Positions 20,816 to 32,705 of a stretch of DNA of 64,000 nucleotides are shown piece by piece. The notes beneath the pieces are model-generated. The model was not told where the DNA came from. It saw only the letters and a program-made list of their open reading frames with translations, and did no database searches. This stretch comes from Lactuca virosa (Eukaryota; Streptophyta; Magnoliopsida; Asterales; Asteraceae): positions 188,132,414-188,196,413 of the forward strand of contig CAKMRJ010000001.1 in the NCBI GenBank assembly GCA_928212115.1. Reading direction: 5' to 3'. Every line of letters starts with the position of its first letter. The stretch's first letter is position 1. Both the position numbers and the translations under genes were made by a program.

Positions 20816-21251
20816 TGTTGGGTCAAAAATATGGTTTATACTTTACTTTTCTAGGAAAATGTATTTTTATGTCTAGGACCGTAAACAGCTTGGTGTTTAC
20901 GGCCATATACGTGTTTACGGTTGTGTTTACGGCCGTGAACAGGCTTACGTCCGTAAACCCATTCACGGCCCATGTCTACTATATATAGGGTGAGGAGTGC
21001 ATATGTGAGGAAAGTAAGACATAGAAGAGAGAGCATATTGTAGAGAGAGAAAGTTAGAGAGAAGAGAGGAGATTTAGTGTGTGTTAGTGTGTGTGAATAT
21101 TGTATCTAGATCTTAATTTATATCAATTCATACAAGATTCATCATCTTCTTCTTCTCCTTCTTCTTCATTAGATCTGGCATCATCCGTTTGATCGGGATT
21201 CCGCACTATCAAACGGATCTGATTGATACACAAGCAGATTGGGGACTTACA
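20816..21251 (+). repeat. E6 3' LTR (436 bp)
   Basis: TGTTGGGTCAAAA to GGGGACTTACA, ending in CA directly before the duplication AATTT. TATA box TATATATAG at 20980-20988. The palindrome-like TTTACGGCC motifs lie upstream of it, as in the 5' copy. Confidence 0.9.
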
Positions 21252-21256
21252 AATTT

Positions 21257-21641
21257 CCAAGTTCGTTTCGTTAAAATTTGATCTTTAGTCGGGTATATAC
21301 TTTATCGCATTTGGTGACGAATTCACCAAAAAGTTGTGTTTGTATCCTTTGCTATGAAATTGGCACGTAGTGTTAGGTTTAAGAATTCCACTATATTTGT
21401 GTTACGAATATTATTTATTCCCAAATAATATATAACTGAATTATCGAGTTATTACGTTACTAGCCCTAATTAGGGTTTATATTTGTTAATTGCTGAAAGC
21501 AAAGGTACTTTGTATTAATACATGTAAGTTGTACATTAGGAACATTAGGAAACATAACGCTTATCTTAAAATCTTAACACTAGTCAAGTTGACTTGGTTG
21601 ACTTGTTGACTTTGTTTAACCCAAAAATGACAATTATCACA
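21257..21641 (-). repeat. E5 3' LTR, inner part
   Basis: Continues the LTR from 15815 after the E6 insertion and aligns with 55854-56238. Reverse-strand start TGTGATAATTG; the polypurine tract CTGGGGGATGA follows on the plus-strand side (21642-21652, reverse). Confidence 0.82.
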
Positions 21642-21681
21642 TCATCCCCCAGTTAGAAGGAATTTCATCCCAAAATTAGCA

Positions 21682-22095
21682 TTAAGAGTGGGTCCTCAAG
21701 GGTTGTGGAAAAGATGTGGGTATTTTGTTTTTCATCTGGTCCTCACGTTCCCAAATAAATTCAGGTCCTCGCTTGGCGTTCCAACGGACCTTCACTATGG
21801 GTATGCGGATTTGCTTTGTTTTCTTGACTTCCATGTCCTTGATTTCTACAGGTTCCTCGATGAAGTGGAGATTCTCGTTTACTTTGATTTCGTCAAGTGG
21901 AATGACGAGAATCTCATCAAATAGGCACTTATTCAACTTGGACACATGAAAGGTGGCATGCACGTTGCTGAGTTCCTGCGGCAGTTGAAGTCTGTAAGTT
22001 ACCGGGCCAATCCTGGCAAGGATCTCGAATGGCCCGATATACCGTGGATTTAGTTTCCCACGTTTTCCAAAACGTATCATTCTATTCCAGGGTGA
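21682..22095 (-). pseudogene. E5 integrase C-terminal part
   Basis: Reverse reading: IRFGKRGKLNPRYIGPFEIL, then VHATFHVSKL near 21960, and a chromodomain-like end VKVRWNAKRGPEFIWEREDQM, with the stop at 21682. This is the C-terminal portion of gypsy integrase that follows the catalytic core. It is separated from the rest (28848-29846) only by E7: reading from 28848 into 22095 continues the integrase sense (LLKVS, then PW and IRFGKRG). Open over its whole length of ~132 codons. The chromovirus assignment rests on the tail motif and is inference. Confidence 0.8.
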
Positions 22096-22632
22096 TGTAA
22101 CGCCCGCAGATTCGGGCTAGTCAATTTAGAGACAATGAGCGTCAAAAATGACTTTTTGATGGAAGATTATTTATAAGGAGTAATCTTAACCAAGTTATAG
22201 TATATGTCACAAGGGTTACGTACATATGAAGAATGCTGAAATCCGAGTTATAACAAAGAAGTTATGACCCGTCGAAGTTTTACGACTAAACCGACACGAC
22301 ACCGGGAATCGTAAAAAGTGAATTTACGATTAAATACTTTCTAGCCTTAGAGATCTAAAAGAAATTCATAGTATATGTTAAACCGAGAGTGTGCATAAAA
22401 AGAACGTCCAAATCTGACTTCGTATTACGAAGTTATGATTTTTCTAAGATTTAGCAAAATAGTGCACAACCCGAAAATTCGAATTTTAGATCGATCGATA
22501 TTTAGCCAAAAATAATCTAAACAAGAAATGAAGACATCATTAATAGGAGTTAAACGATAAAAAGACAGTCGAAAACGGAGCTCGTATGCGAAAGATATGG
22601 ACGAAGCGTAGTCTCTACTCTTCAAGCGCGGC

Positions 22633-22960
22633 GAATTCGATGCAGTTTTGTAAATCTGAGATAGAATGAGAATTAGCCGACGTGGTCTAAATGAAAGTTG
22701 TAGTACTCGAAAATACCAACGCGTGGATATAAATAACGTTGAGAATAGAGCTCGTATGTTAAAGATATAGATGGAACTTAGTCTCTACTCTTCCAACGCA
22801 GCGAATTCGATACAATTTGTAAATCTGAGATAGAATGGGAATTAGCCGACGGGGTCTAAATGAAAGTTGTAGTACTCGTAAATACCAACACGTGGATATA
22901 AAGAACGTAGAAAATGGAGCTCGTACGCGGAAGATACAGATGAAACTTAGGGACTACTTT
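22633..22960 (+). repeat. 170-bp tandem duplication in E7 LTR
   Basis: Units start GAATTCGATGCAG (22633) and GAATTCGATACA (22803), each followed by TCTGAGATAGAATG and GAAAGTTGTAGTACTCG. A partial third copy lies before 22633. The same pair in the 3' LTR starts at 26782 and 26951. Confidence 0.85.
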
Positions 22961-23787
22961 ACAATAAAACCCCTATAAATAGAGGGTTAATCCTTCATAT
23001 TTCTCACACCTTTCACCCTCTCTTTCTTTCTCTAACTTCTCTCTAACCTCCTTAAACCCCTACCAAGTCTAGGGAACCTCCCTAGCATTAGAAGGAAGCC
23101 CCGGTGCGTCCGACGGCTCCGAGAAAAAGAGCTTTACGGCTCGGAGACGGTGCTCCAGCGAAGCCCGATTTTTAATAAAAACCCGCTGTCAGTAAGATAC
23201 GCCTACCCTACTTTAAATATAGCTTATATTTAAATATAATATCGTTATTATGAACCTAGAAATAAGATTTATCAGTGATTCAAAGTCGTTATACTGATTG
23301 ATCTACTTACGGGAATGATGTCTAGGCTGTGATTTAGTGAGGTGTTTAAAGTGGGATTTCCAAACAGTATACTTCGTATACCAAACAGACCCTAACTCCG
23401 ATACGATCCTACTTGGTTGTTCCTTACTTGATAGATCATGAAAGTAGACTTTGATTAAATGATGAATCTATACTAATAATTAGTCGCAATAAAGATTAAA
23501 CTAAAACTTAGCGATAATCATGTTAGGTTTCGTGGAAGGAAAATAGAATCGTTAAAAGCGAAGCACTGCCCGAGTTTGGAGTCATCACTTTAACAAGTGA
23601 GTGCATAGTTACTTTCAGATTACACATAGATATGAAGTATTTTATATAAATTACGTGCTATGTGTGTATACTGTCTGAATACTTGTTGTCTATGCTGGAT
23701 GAAACGTTTTATACATGTTTTAAATGATCTAAATTGTATATGTATTTTATATCTACAAAATGTGTTGGGTAAAACATGGGTAGATTA

Positions 23788-24004
23788 GAGGTGAGATAAA
23801 TGATGAGAGATGAAAGATGAGATTAATGATGAGCGATGAAAGATGAGATGAATGATGAGCGATGATATATGAGTGATAAAATATGGTGCGAAGCGATGAC
23901 CTAAGCGATGAGCCAAAACGATGAGCCAAAGAGATGACCCAAAACGATGAGCCAAAGAGATGAGCCAAAACGATGAGCCAAACGATGACCCAAGCGATGA
24001 CCCC
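23788..24004 (+). repeat. GATGAGCC minisatellite in E7 5' LTR
   Basis: Short units of 10-12 bp around GATGAGCCAAAACGATGAGCC, preceded by related GATGAGCGATGAAA units. The counterpart in the 3' LTR is about 27935-28170. Minus-strand ORFs here translate only the repeat. Confidence 0.85.
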
Positions 24005-24701
24005 ATCATCTAGCAGAGTATAGATGGCAACCACAGACTATTCTAGACAGTCTAGTGGAACACTAGCAGGCTGGTAACCTGTAGGTGTTGTGAACGATGT
24101 GTTCACCCGGTGTATTCTAAAAACCCATTGACAGATATTACGGGTAGACTCTCGAAAACGATACATTCAATAAACGAGACAAACCCTGGCGACTATGCAG
24201 ACTTAGTGTCGATTCCTTAGGATACTCCTTAGGAATGAATGAACGAGGAATAGCTGAATCTTAGGGTAGATCCTTAAAAGTAAAGAAGATAATGGGGATG
24301 GGTAATTGGGTTGATTGTTTGATGTTTAAACATAATAATTATATTTTTGTGGGTTGAAAACCCTATGTACTCACCAGGTTTCCCAACCTGACCCACTCAA
24401 GCTTATTTGTATCACATGTGTCGATATGAAGCTACTTTACACTGAGGGATTTAAAAGAGATGTAGATCACTAGTGAAAATGAATGTAAGTTCTATTTATG
24501 CTTATGTTTCTGTATTGACGATCACATCCCATATGTTTTAAAATGGATAAAAATATATTTCTTCGGAAATGCTTTGGTAATGTATTTATCATGTTTTTCT
24601 GGGAACAAATTCCGCAACATTTTTATTAAAAGAGGTACTCTGATTTTTACAAAGCATAAACAAAATCGATCTTTTGTGGCCGTGAAAATGGGGATGTCAC
24701 A

Positions 24702-26245
24702 GTTGGTATCAGAGCATTTGTTTAAGCGAACTAGGAATAAGGATTTATTTCTAGACTTAAACTTAGAATGCTAAGTGATGATCGTTAGGAGTGTGTCTAA
24801 TATATTTTTTGGTAGTACACCTGAATTGACACGAGCACTAGCTCATTTAGGGAAGATGCATAAATTGCTTTATGTGCTAAATGATTTGTGATGCTTTATG
24901 ATGCCATTATTTGATCGGATCTATGGTCTGTTGCCGATCGGATCTGGAAATTTTATGTGTTCAGATTTCTAAATGTTTAATTACGATATTAGAACAGGCA
25001 TGTAGCTTTTCTGAGTAATAAGGATGAATACGCGTCTAAATCTTCTCTATCTATATTCTCGTCTCGATACACCAAACGAATGCTTTGGTGTGCATAACCA
25101 TCATGGTGAAGACTCGTAGTGAATTGAGTAAATGTAGGAAATGAGAAGGCTTACGATAGTGAATAATACCTATCGGAAAGATATCGTAAGAGTGATATCT
25201 TGCCTTTAGAATGCGTCTAATAAATAATATGTCTAGTACGAGAGAAGTACACGTTCGATTAGCAGAAAGAAAGATTTTTGGTATAATCCATGAAGTTATC
25301 CCATCGTCTGACATTTCCATCACCAACCGAGTTGAAGCAGAATTGATGATTGAAGATAAGCATGGAAGAAGTCCTAGTAGAGTCTAGGCAAAATTATATG
25401 ATTGTTTGGACACATTTGTATGTGTTAAAATTGTTTTTGTGATAATAACTTGGAGAATTGCGAGATAATACTTGGAACGAGTATGAGTAGGTGTGAAAGG
25501 TAGTAGAGGCCTATAGTACCAGAAGCACAGGACTCGCACTTGGATCAGGGAATGTTACAAGGTTACCAAGGCGCTAGTAATTGATTCCGTTTTGTTCATG
25601 TATGTTGTTACCATCGTTTCGGTAATGACTAAGAAGATGATTATTATTATGACCCTAGTGGTCATATCATGTCAAGTCCGACTAAGATGAGTATGTTACA
25701 TGGTTCAGAGAACCAAGATCGATGTAGCATCGGACTTAAGTCAGAAGATTGAAGTGAAAGATAATCGAAGCGATCAATAGAAGTATCACAACCGTTGTTA
25801 AGATTAAAAGCTTGTACCAAGAAGTGCTACATGCTAGAATGAGATTATATCACATTAGAACATGAAAGAAGGTATATTTCGTTCTGCAATTTGACTTTAA
25901 AAGACTTGAGTCTACGCGTTGCATCATACGACGACATGTCATTAGAACATGTCCCATCGGTCTGTTACAGTAATCGAAGTAAAGACTTTTTCTGAAGGAG
26001 CAGGAGACTCCAATAAGGATTGGGATTGTGACTTGAAGGTCACGAATGAAAGTCCAACGTGAGATAAAGAGCGGGTGCAAGATCGAGCACCGCCTGCAGT
26101 CTAGAAGTCCAAGAGTTAGATACTCATTCGAAGGAACATAGGAGTTACGGTTATTACCTAGGATGAAAAGATAACATATGGAGTCATTATACAAGCCCTA
26201 TTTCCTTGATGATTACGGGACGTAATCATCCTAAGGGGAGATAAT
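24702..26245 (+). other. E7 internal region, non-coding
   Basis: PBS TGGTATCAGAGC at 24704-24715 (perfect match to the initiator-Met site). The rest has no ORF longer than chance. Around 25440-25560 it shares the leader module of E3 and E4, with the stem-loop at 25480-25540. The polypurine tract AAGGGGAGA ends 4 bases before the 3' LTR. Confidence 0.75.
25480..25540 (+). ncRNA. Leader stem-loop, E7 copy
   Basis: AGTATGAGT (25480-25488) faces ACTCGCACT (25532-25540): seven Watson-Crick pairs, one T-G pair and one mismatch, with a 43-nt loop. The arm sequences differ from E3 (AGTACGGAT/ATCCGTACT), yet pairing is kept. Confidence 0.5.
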
Positions 26246-28842
26246 TGTAACGCCCGCAGATTCGGGCTAGTCAATTTAGAGACAATGAGCGTCAAAAATG
26301 ACTTTTTGATGGAAGATTATTTAGAAGAAGTAATCTTAATCAAGTTATAGTATATGTCACAAGGGTTCCGTACATATAAAGAACGTTGAAATCCGAGTTA
26401 TAACAAAGAAGTTATGACCCGTCGAAGTTTTACGACTAAACCGGCACGACACCGGGAATCGTAAAAAGTGAATTTACAATAAAATACTTTCTAGCCTTAG
26501 CGATCTAAACTAAAGTCGTATTAAATGTTAAACCAAGAGTGTGCATAAAAAGAACGTCCAAATCTGACTTCGTATGAGGAGGTTATGATTTTTCTAAGAT
26601 TTAGCATAACAGTGCATAACCTGAAAATTCGAATTTTAGATCGGTAGATTTTTAGCCAAAATAATCTAAACGAGAAATGAAGATATCGTTAATAGGAGTT
26701 AGACGATAAAAAGACAGTCGAAAACGGAGCTCGTATGCAAAAGATATGGACGAAGCTTAGTCTCTACTCTTCAAGCGCGACGAATTCGATGCAGTTTTGT
26801 AAATCTGAGATAGAATGAGAATTACCGACCTGGTCTAAATGAAAGTTGTAGTACTCGTAAATACCAATGCGTGGATATAAATAACGTCGAGAATAGAGCT
26901 CGTATGTTAAAGATATGAACGGAACTTACTCTCTACTCTTCAAGCGCGACGAATTCGATGCAGTTTTGTAAATCTGAGATAGAATGGGAATTAGCCAACG
27001 GGGTCTAAATGAAAGTTGTAGTACTCGTAAATGACAACACGTGGATATGAAGAACGTAGAAAATGGAGCTCATACGCGGAAGATACGGACGAAACATAGG
27101 GACTACTTTACGATAGAACTCCTATAAATAAAGGGTGAATTCTTCATATTTCTCACACCTTTCACCCTCTCTTTCTCTCTCTAACTTCTCTCTAACCTCC
27201 TTAAACCCCTACCAAGTCTAGGGAACCTCCCTAGCATTAGAAGGAAGCCCCGGAGCGCCCGACGGCTGCGAGAAAAAGAGCTTTACGGCTCAGAAACCCT
27301 GCTCCAGCGAAGCCCGATTTTTAATAAAAACCCGCTGTATGTAAGATACGCCTACCTTACTTTAAATATAGATTATATTTAAATATAATATCATTATTAT
27401 AAACATAGAAATAAGATTTATCAGTGATTCAAAGTCGTTATACTAATTGATCTACTTACGGGAATGATGTCTAGGCTGTGATTTAGTGAGGTGTTTAAAG
27501 TGGGATTTCCAAACAATATACTTCGTATACCAAGCGGACCCTACCTTCGATATGATCCTACCTGGTTGTTCCTTACTTGATAGATCATGAAAGTAGAATT
27601 TGATTTAATGATGAATCTAGACTAATAATTAGTCGCAATAAAGATTAGACTAAAACTTAGCGATAATAATGTTAGGTTTCGTCGAAGGAAAATAGAATCG
27701 TTAAAAGCGAAACGCTACCCGAGTGTGGAGTCATCACTTTAAAAAGTGAGTGCATAGTTACTTTCCTCTTACACATAGATATGAAGTATTTTATATAAAT
27801 TAGGTGCTATGTGTGTATACTTTCTGAATACTTGCTGTCTATGCTGGATGAAACGTTTTATACATGTTTTAAATGATCTAAACTGTATATGTATTGTATA
27901 TCAACAAAATGTGTTGGGTAAAACATGGGTAGATTAGAGGTGAGATAAATGATGAGCGATGAAAGATAAGATAAATGATGAGCGATGAAAGATGAGATGA
28001 ATAATGAGCGATGAAATATGAGTGATAAAATATGGTGCGAAGCGATAACCTAAGCGATGAGCCAAAGTGATGAGCCAAAATGATGAGCCAAAACGATGAG
28101 CCAAAGAGATGAGCCAAAATGATGAGCTAAAACGATAAGCCAAACGATGACCCAAGCGATGGCTCCATCATCTAGCAGAGTATGGATGACAACCACAGAC
28201 TATTGTAGACAGTCTAGTGGAACACTAGCAGGCTCGCAACCTGTAGGTGTTGTGAACGATGTGTTCACCCGGTGTACTCTAAAAATCCATTGACAGATAT
28301 TACGAGTGGACTCTCGAAAAACGATACTGTCACTAAACGAGATAAACCTTGGCGACTATGCAGACTTAGTGTCGATTCCTTAGGAATGAATGAACGAGGA
28401 ATAGCTGAATCTTAGGGTAGATCCTTAAAAGTAAAGAAGATAATGGGGATGGGTAATTGGGTTGATTGTTTGATGTTTAAACATAATAATTATATTATTG
28501 CAGGTTGAAAACCCTATGTACTCACTAGGTTTCCCACTCAAGCTTATTTGTATCACAGGTGTCGATATGAAGCTACTTGACACTGAGGGATTTAAAAGAC
28601 ATGTAGATCACAAGTGTAAATGAATTTAAGTTCTGTTTATGCTTATGTTTCTGTATTGACGATGACATCCCAAATGTTTTAAAATGGATAAAAATGCATT
28701 TCTTCGGAAATGCTTTGATAACGTATTTATTATGTTTTTCTGGGAACAAACTCCGCAACATTTTTATTAAAAGAGGTACTCTGATTTTTATAAAGCATAA
28801 ACAAAATCGGTCTTTTCTGGTCGTGAAAATAGGGATGTCACA
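26246..28842 (+). repeat. E7 3' LTR (2597 bp)
   Basis: TGTAACGCCCGCAG to GGGATGTCACA. Same internal features as the 5' copy: tandem duplication from 26782, TATAAAT at 27123-27129, minisatellite about 27935-28170. Followed by TGTGA, the partner of GGTGA before 22096. Confidence 0.92.
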
Positions 28843-28847
28843 TGTGA

Positions 28848-29846
28848 GACCTTCAATAGTACGCGGTCACCAGCCTGGAATTCCAAGGGTTTTCGTCGTT
28901 TATCCGCATAACTCTTTTTCCAATCACGGGATGCCTTAAGTCGTTCACGGATCTAAACGATCTTCTCCATAGTTTCTCGTATGATCTCAGGGCCGGTGAG
29001 TGTCCTATTCATCACCTGTCCCTTTGCTAGCTGCGTGTCACCCACCTCAACCCAACACAGAGGTGATCTGCACCTGCGCCCATAGAGGGCTTTGAATGGA
29101 GCGACTTTGATGCTAGTGCGATAACTGTTGTTGTATGAGAACTCGATGAGTGGTAAGTGGGTATCCCAAGCTTTACTGAAGTCTATCACACAAGATCTCA
29201 ACCTATCTTCCAATGTTTGTATAGTTCTCTCACTCTGCCCTTCGGTTTGTGGGTGGTAGGATGTACTCACATCCAGTCTGGTTCCCAAAGACTTTTGTAG
29301 TGTTTGCCAAAAGCATGAGGTAAACTTGCTATCTCTGTCAGAGATAATGGATATTGCCACACCATGCAGTCGCACCATCTCCTTGATGTACGTCCTCGTT
29401 AGCTTCTCCATCTTGTCTTTCTCTTTTATTGGTAGGAAGTGCGCGGATTTGGTTAACCTATCGACAATCACCCATATGGTGTCGAGTCCACCAGTCGTTT
29501 TGGGCAATTTAGTTATGAAGTCCATGGTCATCCACTCCCACTTCCACTCGGGTATATCCGGTTGTTGTAGCAAACTCGAGGGCTTTTGATATTCTACCTT
29601 AACCTTGGAGCAAGTCAAGCACTTGCCCACATATGTAGTGATTTTTGCCTTTATATTTGGCCACCAATAGAGTTTCTTGAGGTCTAGATACGTCTTATCA
29701 GACCCGGGGTGAACAGAGTACGTGGTCTTGTGAGCCTCTTTCATGATAACGTCTCCGTACCCACCAAATTTCGGTGTCCAGATTCGATTCATGACATAAT
29801 AAGCCCCGTCACACTTGAACTCAAGGTTATTATCCATTCCTCGCAA
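28848..29846 (-). pseudogene. E5 integrase, zinc and catalytic core
   Basis: The 297-codon open stretch 29846-28953 is a gypsy integrase. The zinc-binding region has His39, His46, Cys76 and Cys79 (residue numbers from the Met at 29846). The catalytic triad is Asp109 (MTMDF), Asp170 (IISDRDSKF) and Glu206 (QSERTIQ), with exactly 35 residues between the last two, so D,D(35)E is complete. It continues through WDTHLPLIEFSYNNSY and ALYGRRCRSP to IRETMEKIV. Between 28952 and 28848 the sense continues (a Lys/Arg-rich stretch, then GDRVLLKV) but in another frame; E7 then interrupts. It would insert element DNA into chromatin. Catalytic residues are intact but the gene is split. Confidence 0.88.
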
Positions 29847-30066
29847 GGCTTCACTTGCGACATTCTCAGGTTTTAAAGCCTCGAGCTGCGCCTCCTTGAT
29901 CTGCGTGGACAGGTGTTAATGGATGGTCATGGTTAAGGATTTTGCACGGCGGCCCGTGTATTCTTTTCGACTTTGGGCATCTGCTACTACGTTGGCCTTG
30001 CCTGGATGATAATGAATTTCACATTCGTATTAATTTACTAACTCTACCCATCGTCGTTGTCTCATG
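29847..30066 (-). pseudogene. E5 RNase H C-terminal end
   Basis: The reverse strand reads RRRWVELV, then a stop, then YECEIHYHPGKANVVADA and SRKEY, the conserved end of gypsy RNase H ahead of integrase. It is cut at 30066 by the E8 LTR. The rest of RNase H and the reverse transcriptase are not in the window. Confidence 0.8.
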
Positions 30067-30840
30067 TGTTGGGTTTTGTGCATTCTAACACTCCTAAGTG
30101 TACATGCAACCCTAAATACCTTGGATCTATGTTTTCTCTATTATACATGCAAATATGAATATTCCAAGGTATTACCCTAACAAACATACAAAACATTGAT
30201 ACTTGGATAATAAACTAGATAAAAATACATACCTTGTTGATGTAGCTTGACTCCATGTAGCCCGAGAGCCTAGTGCCCCAAGTGTGAGACCTCAAATAGT
30301 TCACACGACATCACCAACACATGGAATAACCATGAGAAGAAGACACTCATGCTTAAATCGGCTAGCCCTCATCTATGTATCACTAGTGCTCATTTCTTGA
30401 GCTAAAGGGGTCCTTATATAGTGTGCACATTAGGGTTACGCCATGTAACCCATGACTTTACCCATTCCTTATGCTCCATGGGTTTTAACCACCATGGAGT
30501 ATCCATGGATCACCACATGGGTTAAACCCAACATAAGGAATCATGGATCATCAGCCCACATATATAAGAATGAATGATTTACACAATCAATCCCCATGTA
30601 TTTAATTAGTCTCTTTTTGATCACTAAATTAAGTCCAAATTAATTGTTGATCAATACTAATTAAATAACATGATTTCATATTAATATATTAGAACTTATA
30701 GTATATTAATATGTCACAAATGTCTTCTCCTCACAAACGGTCTATCCAAATGTTTCGATGCCATGCAACCCAAATAGACCATGCCGAGTCGGGTCAAGTA
30801 CATACCAATTATAGTTATGGACTTAGACACTAATCCAACA
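30067..30840 (-). repeat. E8 3' LTR (774 bp)
   Basis: The plus strand reads TGTTGGGTTTTGTGCATTC to CTAATCCAACA, the reverse complement of the E10 LTR pattern (TGTTGG...AAACCCATCA). Adjacent plus-strand CTCCCACTT (30843-30851) is the reversed polypurine tract AAGTGGGAGA. Confidence 0.88.
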
Positions 30841-31639
30841 GTCTCCCACTTGGATAAGTCTAAAACTATCATTGCGTATGACTTCAAAAACCAACTGGCA
30901 ATCGTAGCTCTCAAAAGCCACTGTCGAACTCTGACCTTGTCGATGAACTCTGACCTTTGTCAATGACTTGTCCATTAGATAAGGGATCATATATTCCTCC
31001 ATTCTAGATATCATATGGACTGAGACATGGATTATAAATCATTCTCTCTGTCCATTTGTTATTTCCCGATTTCCGATTTATGACGACTGACTAATTGAAG
31101 AAATCAAATCAGTCCAGGCCCGGCCGAGCACTTACATTTGTCATCACTAAATAAACGAGGGGCCCATAGATATCGCTTTTATCCCGAAAGTAAAAGGAAT
31201 GGATAAACTTTGACTCATATGGCTTGTTCTACTACTTGTTGAATCATACGCAAAGGCACGTTTAATAACATCGAGTTACCAATGCGTTTTCGTGCAATCA
31301 ATTTATAACCAACTCATAGTAACAACTCATATCTCTAGGTTTGAAGAATATAAGATATTAACATCCCTTGATCACTCGTGATAAAATCCATGAATTGAGT
31401 CAAATGAGCGTGGGTTGAATCCAATACTCAGAGCTTATGAGCACTCATGAGTATTGTAGCACCGCTTTGTCCAACATCTTAGACCTCTACAAGCCAACCC
31501 ATGGCAGTCTTGATTCATATCTACTTCCAACATATGACCGACTGTGGATGGTTTGAATAACTTAGTCGGGAAGAATGACGTAGTTTATTTTGGAAGTCAA
31601 AACATGCAAAATGAAACACAAGAATAATTGAATCTAGTA

Positions 31640-32626
31640 TGGTATCAAAACCTATGAATATAAATAGAACACTTTTTATTTATCACCATACTGATTACTC
31701 ATTATTCATTGTTTCGGTTTATCAACTTTATACCTGAATTAAAAACACTAGTTGTCCCATGCTCCAAGCATGTACACTATGTTCTTCTAAACAATAACTT
31801 TGCCATACACCAAGTATGCACTCTATGTTTGTCTATGATCCTTACTTTGTGAACTAGATCGATTGAACATAATTTCAATGATTCTCTTTTCACACTCCCA
31901 AATCCTTATCGAAAATGTAAGAATTCTAAATTCCTATCATTTACCGAAATCTGTTAGATTTAAACTTATATGCATGATCCTCTTGTAATGATTATGCACA
32001 AAGTCACAAAGACTTGTCAACAGACATTACAGAGTATTCCAATGGAGATCAACTCCATGGAAACGAAGTCTCAAATTCAAAGTACATTGCTTTGAACATC
32101 CTTCTTGCATTAAGTTTCCTAATCTTACACAAATTGAATAACTTCCAACTATGAAACATTTCCATATCCCATTTTGACTGTCACTTCTGAACAAGAGTTG
32201 CCTCCTTTCAGAGTATGTCAATATGGTCCTTCCAAAATTTAACACTATACTTCCAACTGTCCCTGAGCAACCAATCTTTGGTAAACCTTAGATTGTTCTC
32301 AACAATTGCTTAATCATTTTAGTCATATCTAATTCTAGATTTTCCCCCTTAATGCCCAGAGCATTTGGAGAATTTAGAAAGGATGAATATTATAGCACAT
32401 GCAATCGATCCTATATCCGAAGCATATGGTACAAGATTCATGATGTCTCACATAAAGACATTATACTAGACCAGTCTTTTTGCTATAATATTTTTATGTC
32501 TATTTGCCAAGTTCTCATAATTCAGATTATGAAAAGGGATGCCGTAATCATAATCGAATTTTAGAACGCAAATAATGGACCCATATATAGAATTTCCTTA
32601 TGTTGAGCCACTCCAACATAAAATTC

Positions 32627-32705
<79 letters not shown>

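Larger units (their letters stand above)
15816..21251 (+). mobile_element. E6: Sirevirus-derived gag-only retrotransposon (TR-GAG type)
   Basis: Two LTRs (15816 to about 16232, and 20816-21251) flanked by the 5-bp duplication AATTT (15811-15815, 21252-21256). The uninterrupted site is visible in the other E5 LTR at 55849-55853, where the flanks are continuous. Inside: a GC-rich leader, an antisense tRNA-like unit, the coiled-coil and zinc-knuckle part of a Sirevirus-type gag, a protease remnant, then 2 kb of non-coding sequence with three stem-loops and a duplicated polypurine tract. No integrase, reverse transcriptase or RNase H. E13 (57690 to about 62268) has the same architecture in reverse. 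Confidence 0.9.
22096..24701 (+). repeat. E7 5' LTR (2606 bp)
   Basis: TGTAACGCCCGCAG to GGGGATGTCACA. Contains a 170-bp tandem duplication (22633-22802 and following), a TATA box TATAAAT (22974-22980) followed by a CT-rich stretch, and a GATGAGCCAAAA-type minisatellite (about 23788-24004). Highly similar to 26246-28842. Confidence 0.92.
22096..28842 (+). mobile_element. E7: large non-coding LTR element (LARD-like)
   Basis: Two long terminal repeats (22096-24701, 2606 bp; 26246-28842, 2597 bp) enclose only 1.54 kb. A primer-binding site for initiator-Met tRNA follows the 5' LTR and a polypurine tract (AAGGGGAGA, 26233-26241) precedes the 3' LTR, so it is a complete unit for reverse transcription. 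No gag or pol ORF is present. It inserted in the E5 integrase; flanks GGTGA (22091-22095) and TGTGA (28843-28847) are the target duplication with one change. Enzymes must have been supplied in trans. Confidence 0.88.

Noticed and set aside
23753..24034. Minus-strand ORFs that look like a hydrophobic membrane protein (also 27878-28155)
   Set aside because: They translate the GATGAGCC minisatellite of the E7 LTR; the hydrophobic pattern comes from the repeat unit.
25850..26194. 114-codon minus-strand ORF inside E7
   Set aside because: No recognisable motif, lies antisense in a non-coding interior, and length is within chance for AT-rich DNA read on the other strand.
32630..32704. (TA)n tracts as MITE target or replication-origin signal
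   Set aside because: Simple microsatellites in decayed element sequence, without terminal inverted repeats or flanking structure.
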